Origin: CAZUAQ01 sp964618455
Lineage (GTDB): Bacteria > Planctomycetota > Phycisphaerae > UBA1845 > PWPN01
Direction: 5' to 3'
DNA: 64,000 nucleotides
Assembly (NCBI GenBank): GCA_964618455.1
Contig: CAZUAQ010000001.1
Span: 1-64,000, forward strand
Shown here piece by piece: positions 52,968-62,212 of this stretch. A program made the translations under genes and the position numbers. Below the pieces are notes generated by a model. It saw nothing but the letters and a program-made list of their open reading frames with translations, was not told the DNA's origin and made no database searches. Every line of letters begins with the position of its first letter. Positions within the stretch are counted from its first letter, which is position 1.

Positions 52968-53213
52968 GATTCACGCAATCGGGCTCGCGGGACTTCGACG
53001 TTTGCATGCGCATCCGGGCTCGCTACCATAGGCGGCGATGTGGACTGCGGATTCCTCGCGTTTTGGCCCACCCTCGCTCGGAACCCCGGATTAAAATCAC
53101 CGGCCGGGCTGTTCGCCGGACGTCTCGGAATGACCGAAACCTGTCGGCCTGATCGCACAGGCGAATCGCTCTCGAAGGCCGGATGACCTTGCCATGGACA
53201 GGAAGGATTGGAC

Positions 53214-56174
53214 ATGAAGTATCTGGTGCGAGCCGTGCTCTTCGACCTTGACGGCGTGGTGGTATTCACAGATAAATACCACTACCTGGCATGGAAGCAA
53301 CTGGCCGATGAGCAGGGCTGGGACTTCAACGAGGAGATCAACCACGGGTGCAGGGGCGTGCCGCGCATGGCCTCGCTCGAGGTGATCCTTCACCACAACG
53401 GCGTGGAACTGCCCCAGGACGAAAAGGAAGTTCTCGCCGACCGCAAGAACGGCTATTACAAGAAGTTGCTGGAAGAGATCAACGAGTCCGACCTGTACCC
53501 CGGCGTCATCCCGTTCATCCAGGCGTTGCGGGCGAAGGGGATCCGCATCGGCCTTTGCTCGTCAAGCAAGAATGCCGCCCTCGTGCTCGACAAGCTGAGC
53601 CTCACGCACCTCTTCGATACCGTCGTGACCGGTCATGATTTCACGAACGCCAAGCCGGATCCGGAGATCTTCCTGCTCGGGGCGGAAAAGCTTCGCGTGC
53701 CGTACTTCCACTGCCTGGTCTTCGAGGATGCCTACTCCGGGGTCGAGGCGGCGCTGGCCGCACGCATGAAATGCGTCGGTGTGGGCACGCGCAAGGTGCT
53801 TCCCAACGCCCCGGAAGTCATTCAACGCTATGATGAAATCGATCTGGAGACGCTCCTTCGCGCCGGCCGCAAGTCCCCGATCGCCTGCGACCCCTGGAGC
53901 GTGTTCGAATCCGGCATCTCCCCGCGCCGCGCCCAGCACTGGGAGAGTGTGTTCACCGTGACCAACGGGTTTCTCGGCATGCGCGGCGCCCACGAGGAAG
54001 AGGATGACGCCTGGGGCAACCTGTCCGAACCCGGGTTCTTCCTGAACGGCATCTACGAGTACGAGCCCTACCACCACGTGGTCAGCTTCCCGGGCTTTCC
54101 CCCGCACACGCACCACATGCTGAACTTCTGCGACTTTCGCATCATCAACCTTGTCGTCGAGGGCGAGCCGTTCAGCTTTTTTTCCGGCGAAGTCACCGAC
54201 TATCAGCGCGAGCTCGATCTCGAGACCGGCCTGGTGATTCGTTCGATCGTCTGGGAGAGCCCGAAAGGGCACCGGGTGCGGATCGTCTCCCGGCGCCTGG
54301 CGAGCATGGTCCGTCGGCACAGCGTCGCCATGCGCTACGAAGTCACGCCGCTCGAAGGCGACCTGAATATCACCCTCGAGAGCGTGGTTCGCGGTTGGGC
54401 CGACAGCAAGTCGCTGGGATCGGGCAAGTACACCCGGATCGAAGCCCAGGACACCCGCGGCGATGTCCGCTATTTCCATGCTCAGACGACCACTTCGGGT
54501 TTCGACGTCGGCATGGCTTTCGCCCACGCCACGGCGGGCGAACTGGTCGCCGATCCCCAGTTGGAAGTCTCCTCAGGCGTCTTTCGTGAGCAGTTCCGAT
54601 TTCACGCCGGCAAGGATCAAACCGTTCGTTTGGACAAGCACGCCTGCTTCTACACCAGTGTCGAAACGCCGGCCGATCGCGTCGTCACCGAGGCGATAGC
54701 GTCCGTCCGCGCGGACGCCGGCGAGGGCTTCCACGTGCTGGAAAGCGAACAGGCCGCGTTCTGGAAGGAGTTCTGGACCGAGGGCGACTTCGAGGTGGAC
54801 GGCCACATCCCCGATCAGATGGCCCTGCGGTTCTGCATCTACCAGCTCCGCCAGAATCATCCTCAGGACGATCATCGGAGCATCAGCGCGTGCGGCATGA
54901 CCGGCGAGCACTACGGCGGGCACGTGTTCTGGGACACCGAGATGTACCTAGCCCCGTATTACGCCTACACCGAGCCCGGGCTGCAGCGCCCGCTGCTGAT
55001 GTACCGCTACCATATTCTCGATCGCGCCCGCGAGCGCGCCGCGCAAATGCATGGCAAGGGGGCGCTGTACTCCTGGAACTCGATCTCCGGCGAAGAATGC
55101 GGTGTCATCTTCGAGGCCGCCACGGCGGAGTATCACCTCGTCAGCGCGATTGCCTACGCCATTCACCGTTACATCGCGACCACCGGCGATGAGGATTTCC
55201 TGCATCGCTACGGCGCGGAGATGCTCTTCGAGACCGCGCGCTTCCTCGAAGATCGCGGCTGCTATGTCGAAACCAAGGGAGATCAGTTCTGCATCAATGT
55301 TGTCTGCGGGCCCGACGAATACGGCTGCGGCGTCAACAACAATTGCTACACCAACGTGATGGCCCAGTGGCATCTGCGCTACGCCGCCGAGGTCTACGAT
55401 CAGATGGCGCGGAATTGTCCGAAGGACTTGACGTCATTGTCCGAACGCATCGGGCTGAGCGAAGAGGAGGTGCGTGCCTGGCGGGAGGCGGCAGATCGTA
55501 TGTACATCCCCTACGATGCGCAGCGCGGCATCCACATGCAGGACGACAGTTTTCTCTATCTCGACCCGGTGGATATGGCCCTGGTGCCTCTCCACCATGA
55601 TTTGCGGGCCATCAACCATCCGTTGAATTTATGGCGGATGCAGGTCGCCAAGCAGGCTGACGTCGTGCTGCTGATGCTCGCCCAGAGCCACCAGTTCACG
55701 CTCGAGCAGAAGCGGGCGAATTACATGTTCTACGAACCGAGGACCAACCATGCCTCCTCGCTGTCCCCATCGATTCACAGCATCATTGCCTCGGAGATCG
55801 GCGAACATGAGCGGGCATACGATTACTTCCATTTCAGCGCGTTCATGGACTTGAGCGACGTGAAAGAGAACACGAACGGGGGCCTGCACGCCGCCTGCCT
55901 GGGGGGGACATGGATGGCGGCGGTCTTCGGATTTGCCGGCATGCGTGACGAGCCCGATGGTTTACACTTCAGACCTGTCCTGCCGCGTGAGTGGGACGGC
56001 TACCGGTTCAAAGTCCATTACCGGGGCCGGACGATCGGACTGGATGTAAACGGGCAACGCTCGCGTTTCACGCTGCTCGAAGGGGAATCCATCGAATTCA
56101 CCGTCGGGTCCGACACCCTCATGCTGACCCGGGACAAGCTTACCGCCGAGACCGCCACCGTGCTGCCTGAGTAA
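53214..56174 (+). CDS. Fused beta-phosphoglucomutase (HAD) and GH65 disaccharide phosphorylase
   Basis: A 986-residue cytoplasmic fusion. Residues 1-215 are a beta-phosphoglucomutase: nucleophile Asp11 and Asp13 in FDLDGVV, CSSSKNA, KPDPEIF and VFEDAYSG. From about residue 230 a GH65 domain follows: N-terminal beta sandwich with RAQHWESVFTVTNGFLGMRG, then the helical barrel with HVFWDTEMYL and catalytic Glu702 in GPDEYGCG. GH65 phosphorylases split trehalose, maltose, kojibiose or nigerose into glucose and beta-glucose 1-phosphate, which the mutase makes glucose 6-phosphate. The fusion would thus channel the product. ATG 53214 is preferred over TTG 53208 because of AAGGA spacing. Confidence 0.92.
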   Translation: MKYLVRAVLFDLDGVVVFTDKYHYLAWKQLADEQGWDFNEEINHGCRGVPRMASLEVILHHNGVELPQDEKEVLADRKNGYYKKLLEEINESDLYPGVIPFIQALRAKGIRIGLCSSSKNAALVLDKLSLTHLFDTVVTGHDFTNAKPDPEIFLLGAEKLRVPYFHCLVFEDAYSGVEAALAARMKCVGVGTRKVLPNAPEVIQRYDEIDLETLLRAGRKSPIACDPWSVFESGISPRRAQHWESVFTVTNGFLGMRGAHEEEDDAWGNLSEPGFFLNGIYEYEPYHHVVSFPGFPPHTHHMLNFCDFRIINLVVEGEPFSFFSGEVTDYQRELDLETGLVIRSIVWESPKGHRVRIVSRRLASMVRRHSVAMRYEVTPLEGDLNITLESVVRGWADSKSLGSGKYTRIEAQDTRGDVRYFHAQTTTSGFDVGMAFAHATAGELVADPQLEVSSGVFREQFRFHAGKDQTVRLDKHACFYTSVETPADRVVTEAIASVRADAGEGFHVLESEQAAFWKEFWTEGDFEVDGHIPDQMALRFCIYQLRQNHPQDDHRSISACGMTGEHYGGHVFWDTEMYLAPYYAYTEPGLQRPLLMYRYHILDRARERAAQMHGKGALYSWNSISGEECGVIFEAATAEYHLVSAIAYAIHRYIATTGDEDFLHRYGAEMLFETARFLEDRGCYVETKGDQFCINVVCGPDEYGCGVNNNCYTNVMAQWHLRYAAEVYDQMARNCPKDLTSLSERIGLSEEEVRAWREAADRMYIPYDAQRGIHMQDDSFLYLDPVDMALVPLHHDLRAINHPLNLWRMQVAKQADVVLLMLAQSHQFTLEQKRANYMFYEPRTNHASSLSPSIHSIIASEIGEHERAYDYFHFSAFMDLSDVKENTNGGLHAACLGGTWMAAVFGFAGMRDEPDGLHFRPVLPREWDGYRFKVHYRGRTIGLDVNGQRSRFTLLEGESIEFTVGSDTLMLTRDKLTAETATVLPE

Positions 56175-56338
56175 GCATGCCTCTTTCAACGTCGGGGTAT
56201 CCACCATCGATCTGCCAAAAAGTAGACCCCGGGGATGGAGACAGGGGTAAAATCTCGCATCGCCCGGGGCCTTCGAAGAGGATGTCCTGAAGTTTTGCTG
56301 CCAGTCGCCCATACTGCCAGTAGCGATAGCAGGGCGTC

Positions 56339-57166
56339 TTAATGCCAGGCCACCAGCGAGTCCTCGCAAAGCACCGAACGTAACTTCTCGAGTGCCCGAA
56401 GCTGAATCTGGCGGACGCGTTCCTTGCTCAGGCCGATTTTGCCCGCGATCTCCTTGAACGTTTGCCCTTCACCATCCCTGCGTGGGAAGCGGAGGTTGAG
56501 CACCTCGGATTCGATCCCGGTCAGATCCGCCTTGTTGGTACTCAGCACGTGCTGCAGGCGGTCGAGGTTGACGTCGAGATTCAGATCGCTTTCCGGCTCA
56601 TACTCCTCGGGCGTGTTCTCGAGGACAGCGGGATAACGATCCTGGTGGCGGACCACAGTCTTACGGTAACGAAGAAGCGCACGAACGATAATATTGCACG
56701 CATAGGTGCTGAACTTGTAGCCCTGCCAGGGATTGAAACGATCCACGGCACGAAGTAACGCGTACATGCCCTCACTCGTCATGCCGTCCCAATCCAAATG
56801 GGTCGCCTGGACCTGCTCCATCATGGAATAGACAAGGCCGATGTTGAGATCCGCAATGTGATTGCGGATTTTATCCCAACGTCCCATCCAGATCCGCTTT
56901 TGTGAAGCAGTCACTTTCCTCGAGCGACTGCTCCCCGAGGCCCAGTAGGCACACGTGTGCATCGCAACGAAGAGGCGATGTTCGTCCAAGCCTTTTGCCT
57001 GTCCATGACTGAGCAATGTATCGGCGATATGGATCGCCTCGTCGGCGGCCTCGCGGGTACGAATCTTCTTGTTGGGCACATACCAAAGCAACGAGGCATC
57101 GACTTCACTCTTGGCTGAGTGATTCTTTCGTGTCGAGTCGGCGGGTTGCCGTGTCGTAGTTGTCAT
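56339..57166 (-). CDS. Sigma-70 family RNA polymerase sigma factor
   Basis: A 275-residue sigma factor lacking region 1. Region 2 (about residues 100-165) contains IADLNIGLVYSMME, SEGMYALLRAVDRFNP and GYKFSTYACNIIVRALLRY; the usual DLIQEG is changed to DGMTSEG. Region 4 (about 225-270) has the HTH FKEIAGKIGLSKERVRQIQLRALEKL. Region 3 is short. It is not the housekeeping RpoD, whose length is at least 350 residues. It runs divergently from the MerR/B12-fold regulator gene, with DUF378 between, and may be expressed under its control. Confidence 0.88.
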   Translation of the reverse strand: MTTTTRQPADSTRKNHSAKSEVDASLLWYVPNKKIRTREAADEAIHIADTLLSHGQAKGLDEHRLFVAMHTCAYWASGSSRSRKVTASQKRIWMGRWDKIRNHIADLNIGLVYSMMEQVQATHLDWDGMTSEGMYALLRAVDRFNPWQGYKFSTYACNIIVRALLRYRKTVVRHQDRYPAVLENTPEEYEPESDLNLDVNLDRLQHVLSTNKADLTGIESEVLNLRFPRRDGEGQTFKEIAGKIGLSKERVRQIQLRALEKLRSVLCEDSLVAWH

Positions 57167-57243
57167 CTTGCGTGTTCCTTTGCGGCAGCATACCGCGATT
57201 GATCGATTTTCGAGTTCTCAAATGATCCGACAACGACACTGAC

Positions 57244-57468
57244 TCAAGCCGGGACTGCTTCCGCCCGCTGCCAGCGATTCTGAATGGCTTTCCACTGCAC
57301 GGCCTGATATACGCCGGCAAGGCCCACCAGAACGTAGACGAAGTTGCTCAGGAAACTCTGTCCGAATAGCAGGTTGACAAGATTGACGTCCAGAGCGCCG
57401 ACCATGCCCCAGTTGATCGCTCCTATCACAACGATGATCGCAGCAGCCACATCCATCGATTTCATCAT
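57244..57468 (-). CDS. DUF378 small membrane protein
   Basis: A 74-residue protein with two transmembrane helices (about residues 6-26 and 40-58). The DUF378 pattern is clear: AAIIVVIGAINWGMVGA followed by NLLFG and VYVLVGLAGVYQA. AAGGAGAG lies before two consecutive ATGs; the second is slightly better spaced. Function of DUF378 is unknown. It sits 77 bases upstream of the sigma-factor gene on the same strand, and probably shares its promoter in the AT-rich region 57469-57708. Confidence 0.88.
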   Translation of the reverse strand: MMKSMDVAAAIIVVIGAINWGMVGALDVNLVNLLFGQSFLSNFVYVLVGLAGVYQAVQWKAIQNRWQRAEAVPA

Positions 57469-57708
57469 TCTCTCCTTTGCTCATCAGCAAAATTCGTTCA
57501 AATCGTTCACATCCAATATAGCCCATGATTTCCGAGCAAGCAAATCAAATTGACGGCAAATCCGTTTATTAATTGCCATATGCTCATAAAATATTGTTGT
57601 TAAATTATTTATGACAAACCCGTGTTGTGAAATTGGAATTGGTCAACCTTGCATTCTGACTTCCCGTGTACTAAAATCAGACAAAACGTTCAAAGGATGG
57701 TGTGTTTT
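57469..57708. promoter_or_regulatory. AT-rich divergent control region of the light-cluster-like module
   Basis: This 240-base gap separates DUF378/sigma from the MerR/B12-fold gene and is far richer in A/T than its surroundings, especially 57540-57610. It should contain both divergent promoters and possibly the MerR operator. Inverted half-sites ACAA and TTGT flank seven bases at about 57614-57628, too weak to call an operator. Confidence 0.45.
57649..57677 (+). promoter_or_regulatory. Putative sigma-70 promoter of the MerR/B12-fold gene
   Basis: TTGCAT at 57649-57654 and TAAAAT at 57672-57677 are separated by 17 bases. Transcription would start near 57684, about 25 bases before the ATG at 57709. 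Confidence 0.5.
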
Positions 57709-58629
57709 ATGGAGCAGATTCTGACCCCGAAACAGGTGGCACGAGCCATTGGAGTGAGTGAAGCCTCGCTGAAACGTTGGTGTGACAAAGGTCTGCTCCG
57801 TACCATGCGGACACCCGGTGGGCATCGACGCATCGCCATTGACAGCGTCATCGAGTTCATTCGCACCTCCGGCAGCCCCCTGGTCGAGCCGCAAATCCTG
57901 GGCCTTCCGCCGACCACGGGGCAGGGCAAGCCGGTGATCGATCGGGCTCGCCAGGGTGTTCTCGACGCGCTGCGTGGCGGTGAGGAAGGGCAGATCCGCC
58001 GCTATATCTTCGACCTCTACCTGGCCGGTGTGGCTGCCGTGGACATCTGTGACCAGGTGGTGGCACCGGTCTTCATCCAGGTCGGGGAAGGTTGGTACGA
58101 GGGTGAGTTGGAGGTATACCAGGAGCGTCGCGGTTGCGACTCGGTCATGCGCGTGCTCAATGAGCTTCGTCAGGTGGTGCCGCAGCCTGCGAGCGCTTCT
58201 CCGATGGCCATCGGCGGCACGCTGGAAGACGATCCTTATACACTTCCCACGCTGATGATCGAACTGACCCTTCGAGAGTGCGGATGGAACGCACAGTCGC
58301 TGGGCAGCGGACATCCGGTGAATACCCTGCAAGCCTCGATGGATCAACTCCAGCCGAGACTCTTCTGGCTCAGTGTCTCCGCCTTCCGGGACAGCGTCAG
58401 CTTTATTGAGCGATTCGCCCAACTCAGTGCCCATGCGCGGGATAAAAAGATTCCGATCGTGGTCGGCGGCCGGGCCCTGACGGAACCCGTTCGTCGGCGC
58501 ATGGAATACTCCGCCTACGGCGATCGATTACGCCACCTGGTCTCCTTTGTCGAAAGCCTGACACCACAGAAAGCAGCGGCAGAAGACACTTTCGACACCA
58601 ACGGTAACGGGCAAAGCCGCAAGGACTGA
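57709..58629 (+). CDS. MerR-HTH / B12-binding-fold regulator (CarH/LitR-like) lacking the axial His
   Basis: A 306-residue transcription regulator. The N-terminal MerR HTH (residues 1-50) reads ILTPKQVARAIGVSEASLKRW and RTPGGHRR. A helical cap (about 75-160) contains VGEGW with Trp129, as in CarH. A Rossmann B12 fold (about 165-275) follows. However, the CarH EH pair is Glu139-Arg140 here, and the axial His position of the ExHxxG-type motif is Tyr177 (DPYTLP). Cobalamin ligation by His is therefore not possible in the usual way. The context (photolyase, SDR, DUF393, sigma) still fits a light-responsive regulon. ATG 57709 is chosen on HTH start; an earlier in-frame ATG lies four codons upstream. 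Confidence 0.85.
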   Translation: MEQILTPKQVARAIGVSEASLKRWCDKGLLRTMRTPGGHRRIAIDSVIEFIRTSGSPLVEPQILGLPPTTGQGKPVIDRARQGVLDALRGGEEGQIRRYIFDLYLAGVAAVDICDQVVAPVFIQVGEGWYEGELEVYQERRGCDSVMRVLNELRQVVPQPASASPMAIGGTLEDDPYTLPTLMIELTLRECGWNAQSLGSGHPVNTLQASMDQLQPRLFWLSVSAFRDSVSFIERFAQLSAHARDKKIPIVVGGRALTEPVRRRMEYSAYGDRLRHLVSFVESLTPQKAAAEDTFDTNGNGQSRKD

Positions 58630-58675
58630 TGGATATTGAAGCCGTATCACGGCAGATTCGAAGGACAGGTCTCGT

Positions 58676-60190
58676 ATGCACGCAGACAACCCGCAACTCG
58701 CCTCGAAGTGTATCCTGCTGACCGGTGCTACCGGATACGTTGGTGGACGTCTCGGGCTTCAGTTGATCGCCAAGGGTTATCGCGTTCGTTGCCTGGTCCG
58801 CAACGCTCAAAAACTGAGGTCGCGCGTCTGGGCGAACCACGAGCGGGTGGAGATCGTGGAACAGGATCTGAATGATCCAAGCGGTCTGGTCGAAGCCATC
58901 GAAGGATGCCATGCCGCCTATTACTTGATCCATTCCATGGAAGCGGCGGGCAGTGCCTACGCCGAACGTGATCGCCGTATGGCGGAAAACTTTTCCCGGG
59001 CCGCTGCCCACGCCGGTGTCGAACGGATCATTTATCTCGGCGGGCTGGGGGAACAGGGAAAAGACCTCAGCCAGCATCTGACCTCTCGGCGCGAAGTCGA
59101 GAGTGCGCTACGGGCGGGCGGGGTCCCGCTGACAGTGCTTCGTGCTGCCATGATCATCGGCTCCGGCTCCGCCTCCTTTGAAATCCTGCGTTATCTTGTC
59201 GAGCGGCTGCCGGTGATGGTCACGCCGCGTTGGGTCCAGACCGAGTCTCAACCCATCGCGATACGCAATGTGCTTGGCTACCTTGTCAACGCCCTCGACG
59301 TCCCCGAGACCACCGGGCAGATTCTCGACATCGGTGGGAGCGAAGTACTGACGTATCGCCGCATGATGGACATCATGGCGGAGGAGCTTGGACTCGGACC
59401 TCGATTCGTGATTCCGGTGCCGGTGCTCACACCGAAGCTGAGTTCGCTGTGGATTCACCTGGTGACGCCGCTCAGCGCGCGGATCGCGCGTCCGCTGGCG
59501 GAGGGCCTGCGTAATCGCGTGGTCTGCCGGGAAGATCGCGCCCAACAACTTATGCCTCAACCGTTGCTCAGCGTTCGCGAGGCCATTCGCCTCGCCCGTC
59601 AGCGTGAGGAGGAACTGAACGTCGAGACCAGTTGGCACAGCGCCGGACCCGTCCCGGGAGATCCGACCTGGTCGGGAGGGAATCTCTTCACCGACCGACG
59701 GGAAGCCCATTGCAAGGCATCTCCAGAGGATGTGTACGGGGCGATCTGCGGTCTCGGTGGCCGGCAGGGCTGGTACGCCGCCAACGCGCTGTGGCGTTTC
59801 CGTGGCCTCCTCGACAAGCTGATCGGCGGACCCGGCCTGGTTCGCGGCCGGCGACATCCCGAGGAACTGAGCTATGGAGACGCTCTGGATTTCTGGCGCG
59901 TGGTCAGGCTGGAAAAGAACAAGCGGCTGAAACTCCTGGCGGAAATGAAGCTGCCCGGCGAAGCGGTACTCGACTTCGAGATCATCCCGGAGACCGACGG
60001 TCCCGGAACGCGGCTGGTGCAGACCGCGCTTTTCCGTCCCCGCGGCCTGCTCGGTCTGGGCTATTGGTATGCCGTCCTTCCGTTTCACGCCTTCGTCTTC
60101 AACGGCATGCTGCGCGGGATTCGCACGCAGGCCGAAAAGGCCGGCGCTGCGCACCTGGGATCGCCTTCAGTGAGACAGGGTCAGCCTTGA
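58676..60190 (+). CDS. SDR-family NAD(P)-binding protein with DUF2867 domain
   Basis: A 504-residue cytoplasmic protein. The N-terminal atypical SDR domain (residues about 10-300) begins ILLTGATGYVGGRL, and has no classical YxxxK but the NAD-binding Gly loop is intact. The C-terminal domain (about 335-490) matches DUF2867, with WYAANALWRFRGLLDKLIGG and the end FNGMLRGI. This fusion (YbjT-like) is a recurring member of photolyase clusters in other bacteria. It lies 46 bases after the regulator gene and 11 before the photolyase gene, so they are probably one operon. Substrate unknown. Confidence 0.87.
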   Translation: MHADNPQLASKCILLTGATGYVGGRLGLQLIAKGYRVRCLVRNAQKLRSRVWANHERVEIVEQDLNDPSGLVEAIEGCHAAYYLIHSMEAAGSAYAERDRRMAENFSRAAAHAGVERIIYLGGLGEQGKDLSQHLTSRREVESALRAGGVPLTVLRAAMIIGSGSASFEILRYLVERLPVMVTPRWVQTESQPIAIRNVLGYLVNALDVPETTGQILDIGGSEVLTYRRMMDIMAEELGLGPRFVIPVPVLTPKLSSLWIHLVTPLSARIARPLAEGLRNRVVCREDRAQQLMPQPLLSVREAIRLARQREEELNVETSWHSAGPVPGDPTWSGGNLFTDRREAHCKASPEDVYGAICGLGGRQGWYAANALWRFRGLLDKLIGGPGLVRGRRHPEELSYGDALDFWRVVRLEKNKRLKLLAEMKLPGEAVLDFEIIPETDGPGTRLVQTALFRPRGLLGLGYWYAVLPFHAFVFNGMLRGIRTQAEKAGAAHLGSPSVRQGQP

Positions 60191-60201
60191 GGAGGTGAGA
60201 T

Positions 60202-61614
60202 GTGCGACGCGCGCTGATGTGGTTTCGACGGGATCTTCGCATGGACGACAACGCCGCGCTCGCGCGCGCGATGCGCGAGGCGGACCAGGTCTTCTGCGTC
60301 TTCTGCTTCGATACTGAAATTCTCGACAAGCTCGATGATAAAGCCGACCGGCGGGTGCACTTCATTCACGAGTCCGTCACCGAGCTGCAGGAAAAGCTGC
60401 GGGATGCGGGTGGCGAGCTGATCGTTCGCCATGGGCGGGCACGCGACGAGATCCCCCAACTCGCCGAGGAACTCGAGGCCGAAGCGGTCTACGCGAATCG
60501 CGACTACGAACCTTCCTGCATCGCGCGTGACGCCGACGTCGAGAAGAAGCTCGCCGAGGCCAGACGCGCTTTCATGACGTCCAAGGATCACGTGGTCTTC
60601 GAGAAGGACGAAGTCCTGACCAAGGAAGGTTCGGTCTACGGGGTCTACTCGCCGTACAAGAAGGCGTGGCGGGCGAGGCTGACGGACGACGATCTTGCCA
60701 CGCATGCGACAGGCGCTCACGGCAAACTGGCACAACCGCCCGGCAGGATTCGCTCCTCGCGCTGGCGACTCGGCGATATGGGCTTCGAGAAATCAGATCT
60801 CGCCCAGCCGGGAGGCCGCGCCGAGGCCAAAGCCGCCTTCGATCAGTTCCTCACCCGGATCGAACGCTACGGTCAGGATCGCGATTTCCCCGACGTCGAC
60901 GGCACCTCGCGACTGTCCGTGCACATTCGATTCGGGACGCTCTGCCCCCGGGAGCTGGTGCGCGAAGCGCGGGATCACGGTTCGCCCGGGGCGGAAAAGT
61001 GGATCGATGAAATCATCTGGCGGGAGTTCTACGTCATGCAGCTCGCGCACAACCCTCGCCTGGTCGATGAACCGTATCAGGAGAAATACGCGGGTCTCGA
61101 GTGGCGCGAGGATCGGGAGCAGTTCCAGGCCTGGTGCGAAGGACGGACCGGCTACCCGATCGTCGACGCCGGCATGCGGCAACTCAACACCACCGGGTAC
61201 ATGCACAACCGGCTGCGCATGGTGACCGCCAGTTTTCTGACCAAGGATCTCCGCATTCAATGGAAGTGGGGCGAGCGTTACTTCGCACGCCAGCTTCTCG
61301 ATTACGACATGTCGCAGAACATCGGAGGTTGGCAATGGACTGCCGGAATCGGCACCGACGCCCAGCCGTATTTCCGGATTTTCAATCCCATCAGCCAATC
61401 CAAAAAGTTCGACGCCGATGGGGATTTCATCCGCCGCTACGTGCCGGAATTGTCGAAGTTTGAGGCCAAGGAGATTCATGCGCCGTGGGAAACCGATGAT
61501 GAGCGGCAGCAATTCTGCAAATGCGTGATCGGGGAGGACTACCCACACCCCCTGATCGATCATTCCGAAGCGCGTGACGCCACCCTGGCCTGGTTCAAGA
61601 ATGCCGCTTCCTGA
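60202..61614 (+). CDS. phrB: Deoxyribodipyrimidine photolyase (class I CPD photolyase/cryptochrome)
   Basis: A 470-residue flavoprotein that uses blue light to split cyclobutane pyrimidine dimers. Residues 1-130 form the antenna Rossmann domain (ALMWFRRDLRMDDNAAL). The FAD domain has SVHIRFGTLCPRELV, IWREFYVMQLAHNPRLV, and the DNA/FAD-binding MRQLNTTGYMHNRLRM then QNIGGWQWTAGIGTDA with the tryptophans of the electron-transfer chain. The start is GTG 60202 after GGAGGTGA. The sequence ends YFRIFNPISQSKKFD, like E. coli PhrB. It follows the SDR gene by 11 bases. Confidence 0.93.
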   Translation: MRRALMWFRRDLRMDDNAALARAMREADQVFCVFCFDTEILDKLDDKADRRVHFIHESVTELQEKLRDAGGELIVRHGRARDEIPQLAEELEAEAVYANRDYEPSCIARDADVEKKLAEARRAFMTSKDHVVFEKDEVLTKEGSVYGVYSPYKKAWRARLTDDDLATHATGAHGKLAQPPGRIRSSRWRLGDMGFEKSDLAQPGGRAEAKAAFDQFLTRIERYGQDRDFPDVDGTSRLSVHIRFGTLCPRELVREARDHGSPGAEKWIDEIIWREFYVMQLAHNPRLVDEPYQEKYAGLEWREDREQFQAWCEGRTGYPIVDAGMRQLNTTGYMHNRLRMVTASFLTKDLRIQWKWGERYFARQLLDYDMSQNIGGWQWTAGIGTDAQPYFRIFNPISQSKKFDADGDFIRRYVPELSKFEAKEIHAPWETDDERQQFCKCVIGEDYPHPLIDHSEARDATLAWFKNAAS

Positions 61615-61676
61615 CGAGGTTCACGTTTCCGCGGCGGCAGGCGCTACAATTCTCAAGCACTATGGGAGTTGAGCGA

Positions 61677-62060
61677 ATGACCACGCCGGAACAGGAAACA
61701 GTCATCTACGATGGTCAATGTGGCTTCTGCCGACATCAGGTCGAGCGGCTGCGACGCATGGACCGTCGGAATCAGTTTCGCTACCTGCCTTTTCAGGAGG
61801 CGGAAAGCGATGCGCATCTGGCCCACCACGATTTCGCGAATCGCGAATCGGGCATGCGCTTCATCAGTGCCGACGACCGACTCTTCATCGGCGCCGACGC
61901 AGTCTACCAGATCGCTCGCAGACTGACGCCGTGGCGGTGGATCGTATGGATCTACCGTCTGCCGCTGATCCACGCCCTCTGCAAGAAGGTCTACGCGTGG
62001 ATCGCACGGAACCGGTATCGATTGAGCTCGTCCTGCGAGACCGACACCTGCAATCCGTAA
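61677..62060 (+). CDS. DUF393 (DCC family) thiol-disulfide oxidoreductase-like protein
   Basis: A 127-residue protein with the DCC family N-terminus VIYDGQCGFCRHQVERL, a DxxCxxC redox-type motif at residues about 12-17 of this start. The pattern RFISADDRLFIGADAVYQIAR is also typical. One hydrophobic helix (IVWIYRLPLIHALCKKVYAWI) follows. GGAG lies eight bases before ATG 61677, preferred over an ATG five codons earlier. DUF393 proteins are recurrent in photolyase clusters; substrates are unknown. Confidence 0.87.
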   Translation: MTTPEQETVIYDGQCGFCRHQVERLRRMDRRNQFRYLPFQEAESDAHLAHHDFANRESGMRFISADDRLFIGADAVYQIARRLTPWRWIVWIYRLPLIHALCKKVYAWIARNRYRLSSSCETDTCNP

Positions 62061-62212
62061 ATGCATCTCCATGCCCGAACGCCCGACAGAGCAGGCGTGC
62101 GGTGGCGCATCTGGGCCACAGATCCGGGTGTTCCGAGACACCGCGGATCCAAGGTCATTTCACTTCTGCCTTCGAACTCATCGAAGGCTTGATGGTGGAA
62201 CAAGATCGCAGA

